Source: Euwallacea fornicatus
Lineage: Eukaryota; Arthropoda; Insecta; Coleoptera; Curculionidae
NCBI RefSeq assembly: GCF_040115645.1
Contig: NW_027096019.1
Span: 124,001 to 188,000, forward strand
Length of the DNA: 64,000 nt
Reading direction: 5' to 3'
In this document: piece by piece, positions 52,996 to 64,000 of the stretch
Layout of the letters: each line of letters begins with the position of its first letter
Position numbering within the stretch: the first letter of the stretch is position 1
Program-made: the position numbers and the translations under genes
Notes under the pieces: model-generated
What the model was told of the DNA's origin: nothing
Databases searched by the model: none
The model's input: the letters and a program-made list of their open reading frames with translations, nothing else

Positions 52996-55900
52996 ACACT
53001 TCTTTCGTGACTTTTCAAGCTTTGAACCTCCGTAACTTCGGCAAATGTGCTTCAAATTGCTTAAAAAATTGATCATAGAATCACCTCGTTGAGCTCTTCA
53101 TCATGACTCATAAGGCTTCATTATAACTTGGTGAGTTTTCGAGAAAACGAGTAGTTTATGTGCTCAAACATACTTCTTTCGTGACTTTTCAAGCTTTGAA
53201 CCTCCGTAACTTCGGCAAATGAGCTCCAACTACCTTCAAAGTTTGACCACAGGATCACCTCGACGAGTAATTTAACACGACTAATAACGCTTCATTGTAT
53301 CTTGGTGAGTTTTCTAGAAAACGAGTAATTTATGTGCTCAAACACACATCTTTCGTGACTTTTCAAGTTTTGAACCTACGTAACTTCGGCAAATGAGCTC
53401 CAACTACCTTCAAAGTTTGACCACAGGATCACCTCGACGAGTAATTTAACACGACTAATAACGCTTCATTGTATCTTGGTGAGTTTTCTAGAAAACGAGT
53501 AATTTATGTGCACAAACATACTTCGTTCGTGACTTTTCAAGCTTTGAACCTCCGTAACTTCGGCAAAGGAGCTTCAAATACCTTCACAATTTTACCACAG
53601 AATCACATCGACGAACTCTTGTTAACACAGTTAAGAAGGCTTCATTGTATCTTGGTGAGTTTTCTAGAAAACGAGTGATTTATGTGCACAAACACACTTC
53701 TTTCGTGACTTTTCAAGCTTTGAACCTTCGTAACTTCGGCAAATGTGCTTCAAATTGCTTAAAAAATTGATCATAGAATCACCTCGTTGAGCTCTTCATC
53801 ATGACTCATAAGGCTTCATTATATCTTGGTGAGTTTTCGAGAAAACGAGTAGTTTATGTGCTCAAACATACTTCTTTCGTGACTTTTCAAGCTTTGAACC
53901 TCCGTAACTTCGGCAAATGTGCTTCAAATTGCTTAAAAAATTGATCATAGAATCACCTCGTTGAGCTCTTCATCATGACTCATAAGGCTTCATTATATTT
54001 TGGTGAGTTTTCTAGAAAACGAGTGATTTATGTGCACAAACACACTTCGTTCGTGACTTTTCAAGCTCTGAACCTCCGTAACTTCGGCAAATGTGCTTCA
54101 AATTGCTTAAAAAATTGATCATAGAATCACCTCGTTGAGCTCTTCATCATGACTCATAAGGCTTCATTATATCTTGGTGAGTTTTCGAGAAAACGAGTAG
54201 TTTATGTGCTCAAACATACTTCTTTCGTGACTTTTCAAGCTCTGAACCTCCGTAACTTCGGCAAATGTGCTTCAAATTGCTTAAAAAATTGATCATAGAA
54301 TCACCTCGTTGAGCTCTTTAACATGACAAATAAGGCTTCATTGTATCTTGGTGAGTTTTCTAGAAAACGAGTGATTTATGTGCACAAACACACTTCGTTC
54401 GTGACTTTTCAAGCTCTGAACCTCCGTAACTTCGGCAAATGTGCTTCAAATTGCTTAAAAAATTGATCATAGAATCACCTCGTTGAGCTCTTCATCATGA
54501 CTCATAAGGCTCCATTATATCTTGGTGAGTTTTCGAGAAAACGAGTAGTTTATGTGCTCAAACATACTTCTTTCGTGACTTTTCAAGCTTTGAACCTCCG
54601 TAACTTCGGCAAATGAGCTCCAACTACCTTCAAAGTTTGACCACAGGATCACCTCGACGAGTAATTTAACACGACTAATAACGCTTCATTGTATCTTGGT
54701 GAGTTTTCTAGAAAACGAGTAATTTATGTGCTCAAACACACATCTTTCGTGACTTTTCAAGTTTTGAACCTACGTAACTTCGGCAAATGAGCTCCAACTA
54801 CCTTCAAAGTTTGACCACAGGATCACCTCGACGAGTAATTTAACACGACTAATAACGCTTCATTGTATCTTGGTGAGTTTTCTAGAAAACGAGTAATTTA
54901 TGTGCACAAACATACTTCGTTCGTGACTTTTCAAGCTTTGAACCTCCGTAACTTCGGCAAAGGAGCTTCAAATACCTTCACAATTTTACCACAGAATCAC
55001 ATCGACGAACTCTTGTTAACACAGTTAAGAAGGCTTCATTGTATCTTGGTGAGTTTTCTAGAAAACGAGTGATTTATGTGCACAAACACACTTCTTTCGT
55101 GACTTTTCAAGCTTTGAACCTTCGTAACTTCGGCAAATGTGCTTCAAATTGCTTAAAAAATTGATCATAGAATCACCTCGTTGAGCTCTTCATCATGACT
55201 CATAAGGCTTCATTATATCTTGGTGAGTTTTCGAGAAAACGAGTAGTTTATGTGCTCAAACATACTTCTTTCGTGACTTTTCAAGCTTTGAACCTCCGTA
55301 ACTTCGGCAAATGAGCTCCAACTACCTTCAAAGTTTGACCACAGGATCACCTCGACGAGTAATTTAACACGACTAATAACGCTTCATTGTATCTTGGTGA
55401 GTTTTCTAGAAAACGAGTAATTTATGTGCTCAAACACACATCTTTCGTGACTTTTCAAGTTTTGAACCTACGTAACTTCGGCAAATGAGCTCCAACTACC
55501 TTCAAAGTTTGACCACAGGATCACCTCGACGAGTAATTTAACACGACTAATAACGCTTCATTGTATCTTGCTGAGTTTTCTAGAAAACGAGTAATTTATG
55601 TGCACAAACATACTTCGTTCGTGACTTTTCAAGCTTTGAACCTCCGTAACTTCGGCAAAGGAGCTTCAAATACCTTCACAATTTTACCACAGAATCACAT
55701 CGACGAACTCTTGTTAACACAGTTAAGAAGGCTTCATTGTATCTTGGTGAGTTTTCTAGAAAACGAGTGATTTATGTGCACAAACACACTTCTTTCGTGA
55801 CTTTTCAAGCTTTGAACCTTCGTAACTTCGGCAAATGTGCTTCAAATTGCTTAAAAAATTGATCATAGAATCACCTCGTTGAGCTCTTCATCATGACTCA

Positions 55901-56752
55901 TAAGGCTTCATTATATCTTGGTGAGTTTTCGAGAAAACGAGTAGTTTATGTGCTCAAACATACTTCTTTCGTGACTTTTCAAGCTTTGAACCTCCGTAAC
56001 TTCGGCAAATGTGCTTCAAATTGCTTAAAAAATTGATCATAGAATCACCTCGTTGAGCTCTTCATCATGACTCATAAGGCTTCATTATATTTTGGTGAGT
56101 TTTCTAGAAAACGAGTGATTTATGTGCACAAACACACTTCGTTCGTGACTTTTCAAGCTCTGAACCTCCGTAACTTCGGCAAATGTGCTTCAAATTGCTT
56201 AAAAAATTGATCATAGAATCACCTCGTTGAGCTCTTCATCATGACTCATAAGGCTTCATTATATCTTGGTGAGTTTTCGAGAAAACGAGTAGTTTATGTG
56301 CTCAAACATACTTCTTTCGTGACTTTTCAAGCTCTGAACCTCCGTAACTTCGGCAAATGTGCTTCAAATTGCTTAAAAAATTGATCATAGAATCACCTCG
56401 TTGAGCTCTTTAACATGACAAATAAGGCTTCATTGTATCTTGGTGAGTTTTCTAGAAAACGAGTGATTTATGTGCACAAACACACTTCGTTCGTGACTTT
56501 TCAAGCTCTGAACCTCCGTAACTTCGGCAAATGTGCTTCAAATTGCTTAAAAAATTGATCATAGAATCACCTCGTTGAGCTCTTCATCATGACTCATAAG
56601 GCTCCATTATATCTTGGTGAGTTTTCGAGAAAACGAGTAGTTTATGTGCTCAAACATACTTCTTTCGTGACTTTTCAAGCTCTGAACCTCCGTAACTTCG
56701 GCAAATGTGCTTCAAATTGCTTAAAAAATTGATCATAGAATCACCTCGTTGA
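52996..56752. repeat. Nested higher-order repeats G (1394, 698 and 2092 bp offsets)
   Basis: About 53010-53914 recurs at 54404-55308 (offset 1394, 8 monomers + 2). About 54601-55300 recurs at 55299-55998 (offset 698, 4 monomers + 2). About 53220-54610 recurs at 55312-56702 (offset 2092, 12 monomers + 4). Markers include ttatattttggtg at about 53993 and 56085, and cttcacaatttt near 53583, 54977 and 55675. The overlapping offsets show at least two rounds of duplication. A 2-monomer (348 bp) repeat follows near 56400-56950. No gene. Confidence 0.82.
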
Positions 56753-59700
56753 GCTCTTTAACATAACAAATAAGGCTTCATTGTATCTTGGTGAGTTTTC
56801 TAGAAAACGAGTGATTTATGTGCACAAACACACTTCGTTCGTGACTTTTCAAGCTCTGAACCTCCGTAACTTCGGCAAATGTGCTTCAAATTGCTTAAAA
56901 AATTGATCATAGAATCACCTCGTTGAGCTCTTCATCATGACTCCTAAGGCTTCATTATATCTTGGTGAGTTTTCGAGAAAACGAGTAATTTATGTGCTCA
57001 ATCATACTTCTTTCGTGACTTTTCAAGCTTTGAACCTCCGTAACTTCGGCAAATGAGCTCCAACTACCTTCAAAATTTGACCACAGAATCACCTCGACGA
57101 GTAATTTAACATGACTAATAAGGCTTCATTGTATCTTGGTGAGTTTTCCAGAAAAAGAGTAATTTATGTGCACAAACATACTTCTTTCGTGACTTTTCAA
57201 GTTTTGAACCTACGTAACTTCGGCAAATGAGCTCCAACTACCTTCAAAATTTGACCACAGAATCACCTCGACGAGCTCTTTAACATGACAAATGAGGCTT
57301 CATTGTATCTTGGTGAGTTTTCTAGAAAACGAGTAATTTATGTGCTCAAACACACATCTTTCGTGACTTTTCAAGTTTTGAACCTACGTAACTTCGGCAA
57401 ATGAGCTCCAACTACCTTCAAAATTTGACCACAGAATCACCTCGACGAGCTCTTTAACATGACAAATGAGGCTTCATTGTATCTTGGTGAGTTTTCTAGA
57501 AAACGAGTAATTTATGTGCTCAAACACACATCTTTCGTGACTTTTCAAGATTTGAACCTCCGTATCTTCGGCAAATGAGCTCCAACTACCTTCAAAATTT
57601 GACCACAGAATCACCTCGACGAGCTCTTTAACATGACAAATAAGGCTTCATTGTATCTTGGTGAGTTTTCTAGAAAACGAGTAATTTATGTGCTCAAACA
57701 CACATCTTTCGTGACTTTTCAAGTTTTGAACCTACGTAACTTCGGCAAATGAGCTCCAACTACCTTCAAAATTTTACCACAGAATCACCTCAACGAGCTC
57801 TTTCACACGACTAAGACGGCTTCATTGTATCTTGGTGAGTTTTCTAGAAAACGAGTAATTTATGTGCACAAACATACTTCTTTCGTGACTTTTCAAGTTT
57901 TGAACCTACGTAACTTCGGCAAATGAGCTCCAACTACCTTCAAAATTTGACCACAGAATCACCTCGACGAGCTCTTTAACATGACAAATAAGGCTTCATT
58001 ATATCTTGGTGAGTTTTCGAGAAAACGAGTAATTTATGTGCTCAAACATACTTCTTTCGTGACTTTTCAAGCTTTGAACCTCCGTAACTTCGGCAAATGT
58101 GCTTCAAATTGCTTAAAAAATTGATCATAGAATCACCTCGTTGAGCTCTTCATCATGACTCATAAGGCTTCATTATATCTTGGTGAGTTTTCTAGAAAAC
58201 GAGTGATTTATGTGCACAAACACACTTCGTTCGTGACTTTTCAAGCTCTGAACCTCCGTAACTTCGGCAAATGTGCTTCAAATTGCTTAAAAAATTTATC
58301 ATAGAATTACCTCGTTGAGCTCTTTAACATGACAAATAAGGCTTCATTGTATCTTGGTGAGTTTTCTAGAAAACGAGTGATTTATTTGCACAAACACACT
58401 TCGTTCGTGACTTTTCAAGATCTGAACCTCCGTAACTTCGGCAAATGTGCTTCAAATTGCTTAAAAAATTGATCATAGAATCACCTCGTTGAGCTCTTCA
58501 TCATGACTCATAAGGCTTCATTATATCTTGGTGAGTTTTCGAGAAAACGAGTAATTTATGTGCTCAAACATACTTCTTTCGTGACTTTTCAAGCTTTGAA
58601 CCTCCGTAACTTCGGCAAATGTGCTTCAAATTGCTTAAAAAATTGATCATAGAATCACCTCGTTGAGCTCTTCATCATGACTCATAAGGCTTCATTATAT
58701 CTTGGTGAGTTTTTTAGAAAACGAGTAATTTATGTGCTCAAACATACTTCTTTCGTGACTTTTCAAGCTTTGAACCTCCGTAACTTCGGCAAATGAGCTC
58801 CAACTACCTTCAAAATTTGACCACAGAATCACCTCGACGAGTAATTTAACACGACTAATAAGGCTTCATTGTATCTTGGTGAGTTTTCCAGAAAAAGAGT
58901 AATTTATGTGCACAAACATACTTCTTTCGTGACTTTTCAAGTTTTGAACCTACGTAACTTCGGCAAATGAGCTCCAACTACCTTCAAAATTTGACCACAG
59001 AATCACCTCGACGAGCTCTTTAACATGACAAATGAGGCTTCATTGTATCTTGGTGAGTTTTCTAGAAAACGAGTAATTTATGTGCTCAAACACACATCTT
59101 TCGTGACTTTTCAAGTTTTGAACCTACGTAACTTCGGCAAATGAGCTCCAACTACCTTCAAAATTTGACCACAGAATCACCTCGACGAGCTCTTTAACAT
59201 GACAAATGAGGCTTCATTGTATCTTGGTGAGTTTTCCAGAAAACGAGTAATTTATGTGCACAAACACACTTCTTTCGTGACTTTTCAAGATTTGAACCTC
59301 CGTAACTTCGGCAAATGAGCTCCAAATCGCTTCAAAATTTTACCACAGAATCACCTCAACGAGCTCTTTCACACGACTAAGAAGGCTTCATTGTATCTTG
59401 GTGAGTTTTCCAGAAAACGAGTAATTTATGTGCACAAACACACTTCTTTCGTGACTTTTCAAGATTTGAACCTCCGTAACTTCGGCAAATGAGCTCCAAA
59501 TCGCTTCAAAATTTTACCACAGAATCACCTCAACGAGCTCTTTCACACGACTAAGAAGGCTTCATTGTATCTTGGTGAGTTTTCCAGAAAACGAGTAATT
59601 TATGTGCACAAACACACTTCTTTCGTGACTTTTCAAGATTTGAACCTCCGTAACTTCGGCAAATGAGCTCCAAATCGCTTCAAAATTTTACCACAGAATC

Positions 59701-62700
59701 ACCTCAACGAGCTCTTTCACACGACTAAGACGGCTTCATTGTATCTTGGTGAGTTTTCTAGAAAACGAGTAATTTATGTGCACAAACATACTTCTTTCGT
59801 GACTTTTCAAGATTTGAACCTACGTAACTTCGGCAAATGAGCTCCAACTACCTTCAAAGTTTGACCACAGGATCACCTCGACGAGTAATTTAACACGACT
59901 AATAACGCTTCATTGTATCTTGGTGAGTTTTCTAGAAAACGAGTAATTTATGTGCTCAAACACACATCTTTCGTGACTTTTCAAGCTTTGAACCTCCGTA
60001 ACTTCGGCAAATGTGCTTCAAATTGCTTAAAAAATTGATCATAGAATCACCTCGTTGAGCTCTTCATCATGACTCATAAGGCTTCATTGTATCTTGGTGA
60101 GTTTTCTAGAAAACGAGTAATTTATGTGCTCAAACACACATCTTTCGTGACTTTTCAAGTTTTGAACCTACGTAACTTCGGCAAATGAGCTCCAACTACC
60201 TTCAAAGTTTGACCACAGGATCACCTCGACGAGTAATTTAACACGACTAATAACGCTTCATTGTATCTTGGTGAGTTTTCTAGAAAACGAGTAATTTATG
60301 TGCACAAACATACTTCGTTCGTGACTTTTCAAGCTTTGAACCTCCGTAACTTCGGCAAAGGAGCTTCAAATACCTTCAAAATTTTACCACAGAATCACCT
60401 CGACGAGCTCTTTAACATGACAAATGAGGCTTCATTGTATCTTGGTGAGTTTTCCAGAAAACGAGTAATTTATGTGCACAAACACACTTCTTTCGTGACT
60501 TTTCAAGATTTGAACCTCCGTAACTTCGGCAAATGTGCTTCAAATTGCTTAAAAAATTGATCATAGAATCACCTCGTTGAGCTCTTCATCATGACTCATA
60601 AGGCTTCATTATATCTTGGTGAGTTTTCTAGAAAACGAGTGATTTATGTGCACAAACACACTTCGTTCGTGACTTTTCAAGCTCTGAACCTCCGTAACTT
60701 CGGCAAATGTGCTTCAAATTGCTTAAAAAATTTATCATAGAATCACCTCGTTGAGCTCTTTAACATGACAAATAAGGCTTCATTGTATCTTGGTGAGTTT
60801 TCTAGAAAACGAGTGATTTATGTGCACAAACACACTTCGTTCGTGACTTTTCAAGATCTGAACCTCCGTAACTTCGGCAAATGTGCTTCAAATTGCTTAA
60901 AAAATTGATCATAGAATCACCTCGTTGAGCTCTTCATCATGACTCATAAGGCTTCATTATATCTTGGTGAGTTTTCGAGAAAACGAGTAATTTATGTGCT
61001 CAAACATACTTCTTTCGTGACTTTTCAAGCTTTGAACCTCCGTAACTTCGGCAAATGTGCTTCAAATTGCTTAAAAAATTGATCATAGAATCACCTCGTT
61101 GAGCTCTTCATCATGACTCATAAGGCTTCATTATATCTTGGTGAGTTTTTTAGAAAACGAGTAATTTATGTGCTCAAACATACTTCTTTCGTGACTTTTC
61201 AAGCTTTGAACCTCCGCAACTTCGGCAAATGAGCTCCAACTACCTTCAAAATTTGACCACAGAATCACCTCGACGAGTAATTTAACACGACTAATAAGGC
61301 TTCATTGTATCTTGGTGAGTTTTCCAGAAAAAGAGTAATTTATGTGCACAAACATACTTCTTTCGTGACTTTTCAAGTTTTGAACCTCCGTAACTTCGGC
61401 AAATGTGCTTCAAATTGCTTAAAAAATTGATCATAGAATCACCTCGTTGAGCTCTTCATCATGACTCATAAGGCTTCATTATATCTTGGTGAGTTTTTTA
61501 GAAAACGAGTAATTTATGTGCTCAAACATACTTCTTTCGTGACTTTTCAAGCTTTGAACCTCCGCAACTTCGGCAAATGAGCTCCAACTACCTTCAAAAT
61601 TTGACCACAGAATCACCTCGACGAGTAATTTAACACGACTAATAAGGCTTCATTGTATCTTGGTGAGTTTTCTAGAAAACGAGTGATTTATGTGCACAAA
61701 CACACTTCGTTCGTGACTTTTCAAGATCTGAACCTCCGTAACTTCGGCAAATGTGCTTCAAATTGCTTAAAAAATTGATCATAGAATCACCTCGTTGAGC
61801 TCTTCATCATGACTCATAAGGCTTCATTGTATCTTGGTGAGTTTTCCAGAAAACGAGTAATTTATGTGCACAAACACACTTCTTTCGTGACTTTTCAAGA
61901 TTTGAACCTCCGTAACTTCGGCAAATGAGCTCCAAATCGCTTCAAAATTTTACCACAGAATCACCTCAACGAGCTCTGTCACACGACTAAGAAGGCTTCA
62001 TTGTATCTTGGTGAGTTTTCCAGAAAACGAGTAATTTATGTGCACAAACACACTTCTTTCGTGACTTTTCAAGATTTGAACCTCCGTAACTTCGGCAAAT
62101 GAGCTCCAAATCGCTTCAAAATTTTACCACAGAATCACCTCAACGAGCTCTTTCACACGACTAAGAAGGCTTCATTGTATCTTGGTGAGTTTTCCAGAAA
62201 ACGAGTAATTTATGTGCACAAACACACTTCTTTCGTGACTTTTCAAGATTTGAACCTCCGTAACTTCGGCAAATGAGCTCCAAATCATTTCAAAATTTTA
62301 CCACAGAATCACCTCAACGAGCTCTTTCACACGACTAAGAAGGCTTCATTGTATCTTGGTGAGTTTTCCAGAAAACGAGTAATTTATGTGCTCAAACACA
62401 CATCTTTCGTGACTTTTCAAGATTTGAACCTCCGTAACTTCGGCAAATGAGCTCCAACTACCTTCAAAATTTGACCACAGAATCACCTCGACGAGTAATT
62501 TAACACGACTAATAAGGCTTCATTGTATCTTGGTGAGTTTTCCAGAAAAAGAGTAATTTATGTGCACAAACATACTTCTTTCGTGACTTTTCAAGTTTTG
62601 AACCTACGTAACTTCGGCAAATGAGCTCCAACTACCTTCAAAATTTGACCACAGAATCACCTCGACGAGCTCTTTAACATGACAAATGAGGCTTCATTGT

Positions 62701-64000
62701 ACCTTGGTGAGTTTTCTAGAAAACGAGTAATTTATGTGCTCAAACACACATCTTTCGTGACTTTTCAAGTTTTGAACCTACGTAACTTCGGCAAATGAGC
62801 TCAAACTACCTTCAAAATTTGACCACAGAATCACCTCGACGAGTAATTTAACACGACTAATAACGCTTCATTGTATCTTGGTGAGTTTTCTAGAAAACGA
62901 GTAATTTATGTGCTCAAACACACATCTTTCGTGACTTTTCAAGCTTTGAACCTCCGTAACTTCGGCAAATGTGCTTCAAATTGCTTAAAAAATTGATCAT
63001 AGAATCACCTCGTTGAGCTCTTCATCATGACTCATAAGGCTTCATTGTATCTTGGTGAGTTTTCCAGAAAACGAGTAATTTATGTGCACAAACACACTTC
63101 TTTCGTGACTTTTCAAGATTTGAACCTCCGTAACTTCGGCAAATGAGCTCCAACTACCTTCAAAATTTGACCACAGAATCACCTCGACGAGCTCTTTAAC
63201 ATGACAAATGAGGCTTCATTGTGCCTTGGTGAGTTTTCTAGAAAACGAGTAATTTATGTGCTCAAACACACATCTTTCGTGACTTTTCAAGTTTTGAACC
63301 TACGTAACTTCGGCAAATGAGCTCCAACTACCTTCAAAATTTTACCACAGAATCACCTCAACGAGCTCTTTCACACGACTAAGACGGCTTCATTGTATCT
63401 TGGTGAGTTTTCTAGAAAACGAGTAATTTATGTGCACAAACATACTTCTTTCGTGACTTTTCAAGATTTGAACCTACGTAACTTCGGCAAATGAGCTCCA
63501 ACTACCTTCAAAGTTTGACCACAGGATCACCTCGACGAGTAATTTAACACGACTAATAACGCTTCATTGTATCTTGGTGAGTTTTCTAGAAAACGAGTAA
63601 TTTATGTGCTCAAACACACATCTTTCGTGACTTTTCAAGCTTTGAACCTCCGTAACTTCGGCAAATGTGCTTCAAATTGCTTAAAAAATTGATCATAGAA
63701 TCACCTCGTTGAGCTCTTCATCATGACTCATAAGGCTTCATTATATCTTGGTGAGTTTTCGAGAAAACGAGTAATTTATGTGCTCAAACATACTTCTTTC
63801 GTGACTTTTCAAGCTTTGAACCTCCGTAACTTCGGCAAATGAGCTCCAACTACCTTCAAAGTTTGACCACAGGATCACCTCGACGAGTAATTTAACACGA
63901 CTAATAACGCTTCATTGTATCTTGGTGAGTTTTCTAGAAAACGAGTAATTTATGTGCTCAAACACACATCTTTCGTGACTTTTCAAGCTTTGAACCTCCG
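56753..64000. repeat. Satellite with 14- and 21-monomer duplications
   Basis: The rare gtgagttttttag occurs at 58705, 61141 and 61489. The first spacing is 2436 bp (14 monomers) and the second 348 bp (2 monomers), and the 348-bp pair also shares cctccgcaac. Segments about 58840-59210 and 59727-60083 recur at offset 3654 (21 monomers) near 62494-62864 and 63381-63737, while the monomers between them differ. No gene; the window ends inside a monomer. Confidence 0.8.
59214..59735. repeat. Three consecutive near-identical monomers
   Basis: Units at 59214, 59388 and 59562 share the same variant set: ttccag, gtgcacaaacacac, caagatttg, ccaaatcgcttc, ctcaacgag and cacacgactaagaagg (cgg in the last). 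A second run of the same kind occupies 61824-62345 with two private changes (gctctgtc near 61975 and aaatcattt near 62283). Elsewhere this monomer type usually stands alone, so these are local single-monomer expansions. Confidence 0.8.

Larger units (their letters stand above)
52063..64000. repeat. 174-bp satellite array, right arm
   Basis: The same monomer in the same orientation and phase continues to the window end, about 68 units. It carries variants I did not find in the left arm: ttttcgagaaaa in place of the palindrome centre, gagtagtttatg, actaataacgcttc, caagctctgaac and cttcacaatttt. The 176-bp monomers here occur singly (open frames at 52597, 53469, 54863 and 55561). No gene or RNA gene. 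Confidence 0.96.

Noticed and set aside
1232..60560. Repeated + strand open frames of 69-99 codons in the satellite (for example at 1232, 16005, 21406, 29883, 33371, 42083, 52597, 60261)
   Set aside because: They appear wherever ggagct replaces tgagct and removes a TGA; all but the last (60261, which runs through ordinary tails) also have the 176-bp tail. Copies are identical at the DNA level through duplication, including third codon positions, so there is no sign of selection on protein. Many starts are TTG or similar inside the repeat.
1..64000. CENP-B box in the monomer
   Set aside because: I looked for TTCG followed by A and CGGG at the known spacing. ttcgtgactttt and cttcggcaaatg do not match the required bases.
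1..64000. A novel coding system hidden in the array
   Set aside because: No unique sequence exceeds a few bases outside the LINE, and all length differences are explained by known monomer variants, leaving no room for an unnoticed gene.

Overview
The window is almost entirely one tandem satellite array. I see no host gene. A monomer of about 174 bp runs head to tail from base 1 to base 64000, always in the same orientation, and is interrupted once by a 5'-truncated non-LTR retrotransposon (LINE) at about 50345-52064. This is eukaryotic DNA. An R1-clade-like LINE points to an arthropod, most likely an insect, but I cannot name the species or order. A long, homogeneous, gene-free array with multi-monomer (higher-order) repeats fits centromeric or pericentromeric heterochromatin; that location is an inference.

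Layout. 1-3117: mixed monomers. 3118-8608: a 13-monomer (2262 bp) higher-order repeat in two copies, plus a shortened third. 9541-13689: a second, different 13-monomer repeat (2262 bp). 13690-25078: irregular monomers with scattered segmental duplications. 25079-28562: two copies of a 10-monomer unit (1742 bp). 28420-33078: a 13-monomer unit of 2266 bp. 33405-36401: a five-monomer block repeated every 1048 bp. 37713-39494: a 5-monomer unit of 870 bp. 39495-50344: irregular, with duplications 6.1 and 12.2 kb apart. 50345-52064: the LINE fragment with poly(A) and a 16-bp target-site duplication. 52063-64000: the array resumes in the same phase, but with variants I did not see on the left.

Length bookkeeping from one fixed landmark (first at 11, last at 63912) gives exactly 357 monomer periods once the LINE and one target-site copy are removed. 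The 49-bp excess over 357 x 174 is fully explained by 23 monomers of 176 bp, five of 175 bp and one of 172 bp.

The only protein-coding sequence with family support is the C-terminal half of a LINE ORF2: reverse transcriptase from the palm onward, thumb/connection, and a terminal CCHC knuckle. It is an insertion that arrived truncated and lacks the endonuclease and promoter. The many 69-99 aa open frames in the satellite arise where a monomer variant loses a stop codon, and they are not genes. I found no RNA gene, CRISPR array or novel coding system. The interest lies in the array architecture, the history of the insertion and the change of monomer variants around it.
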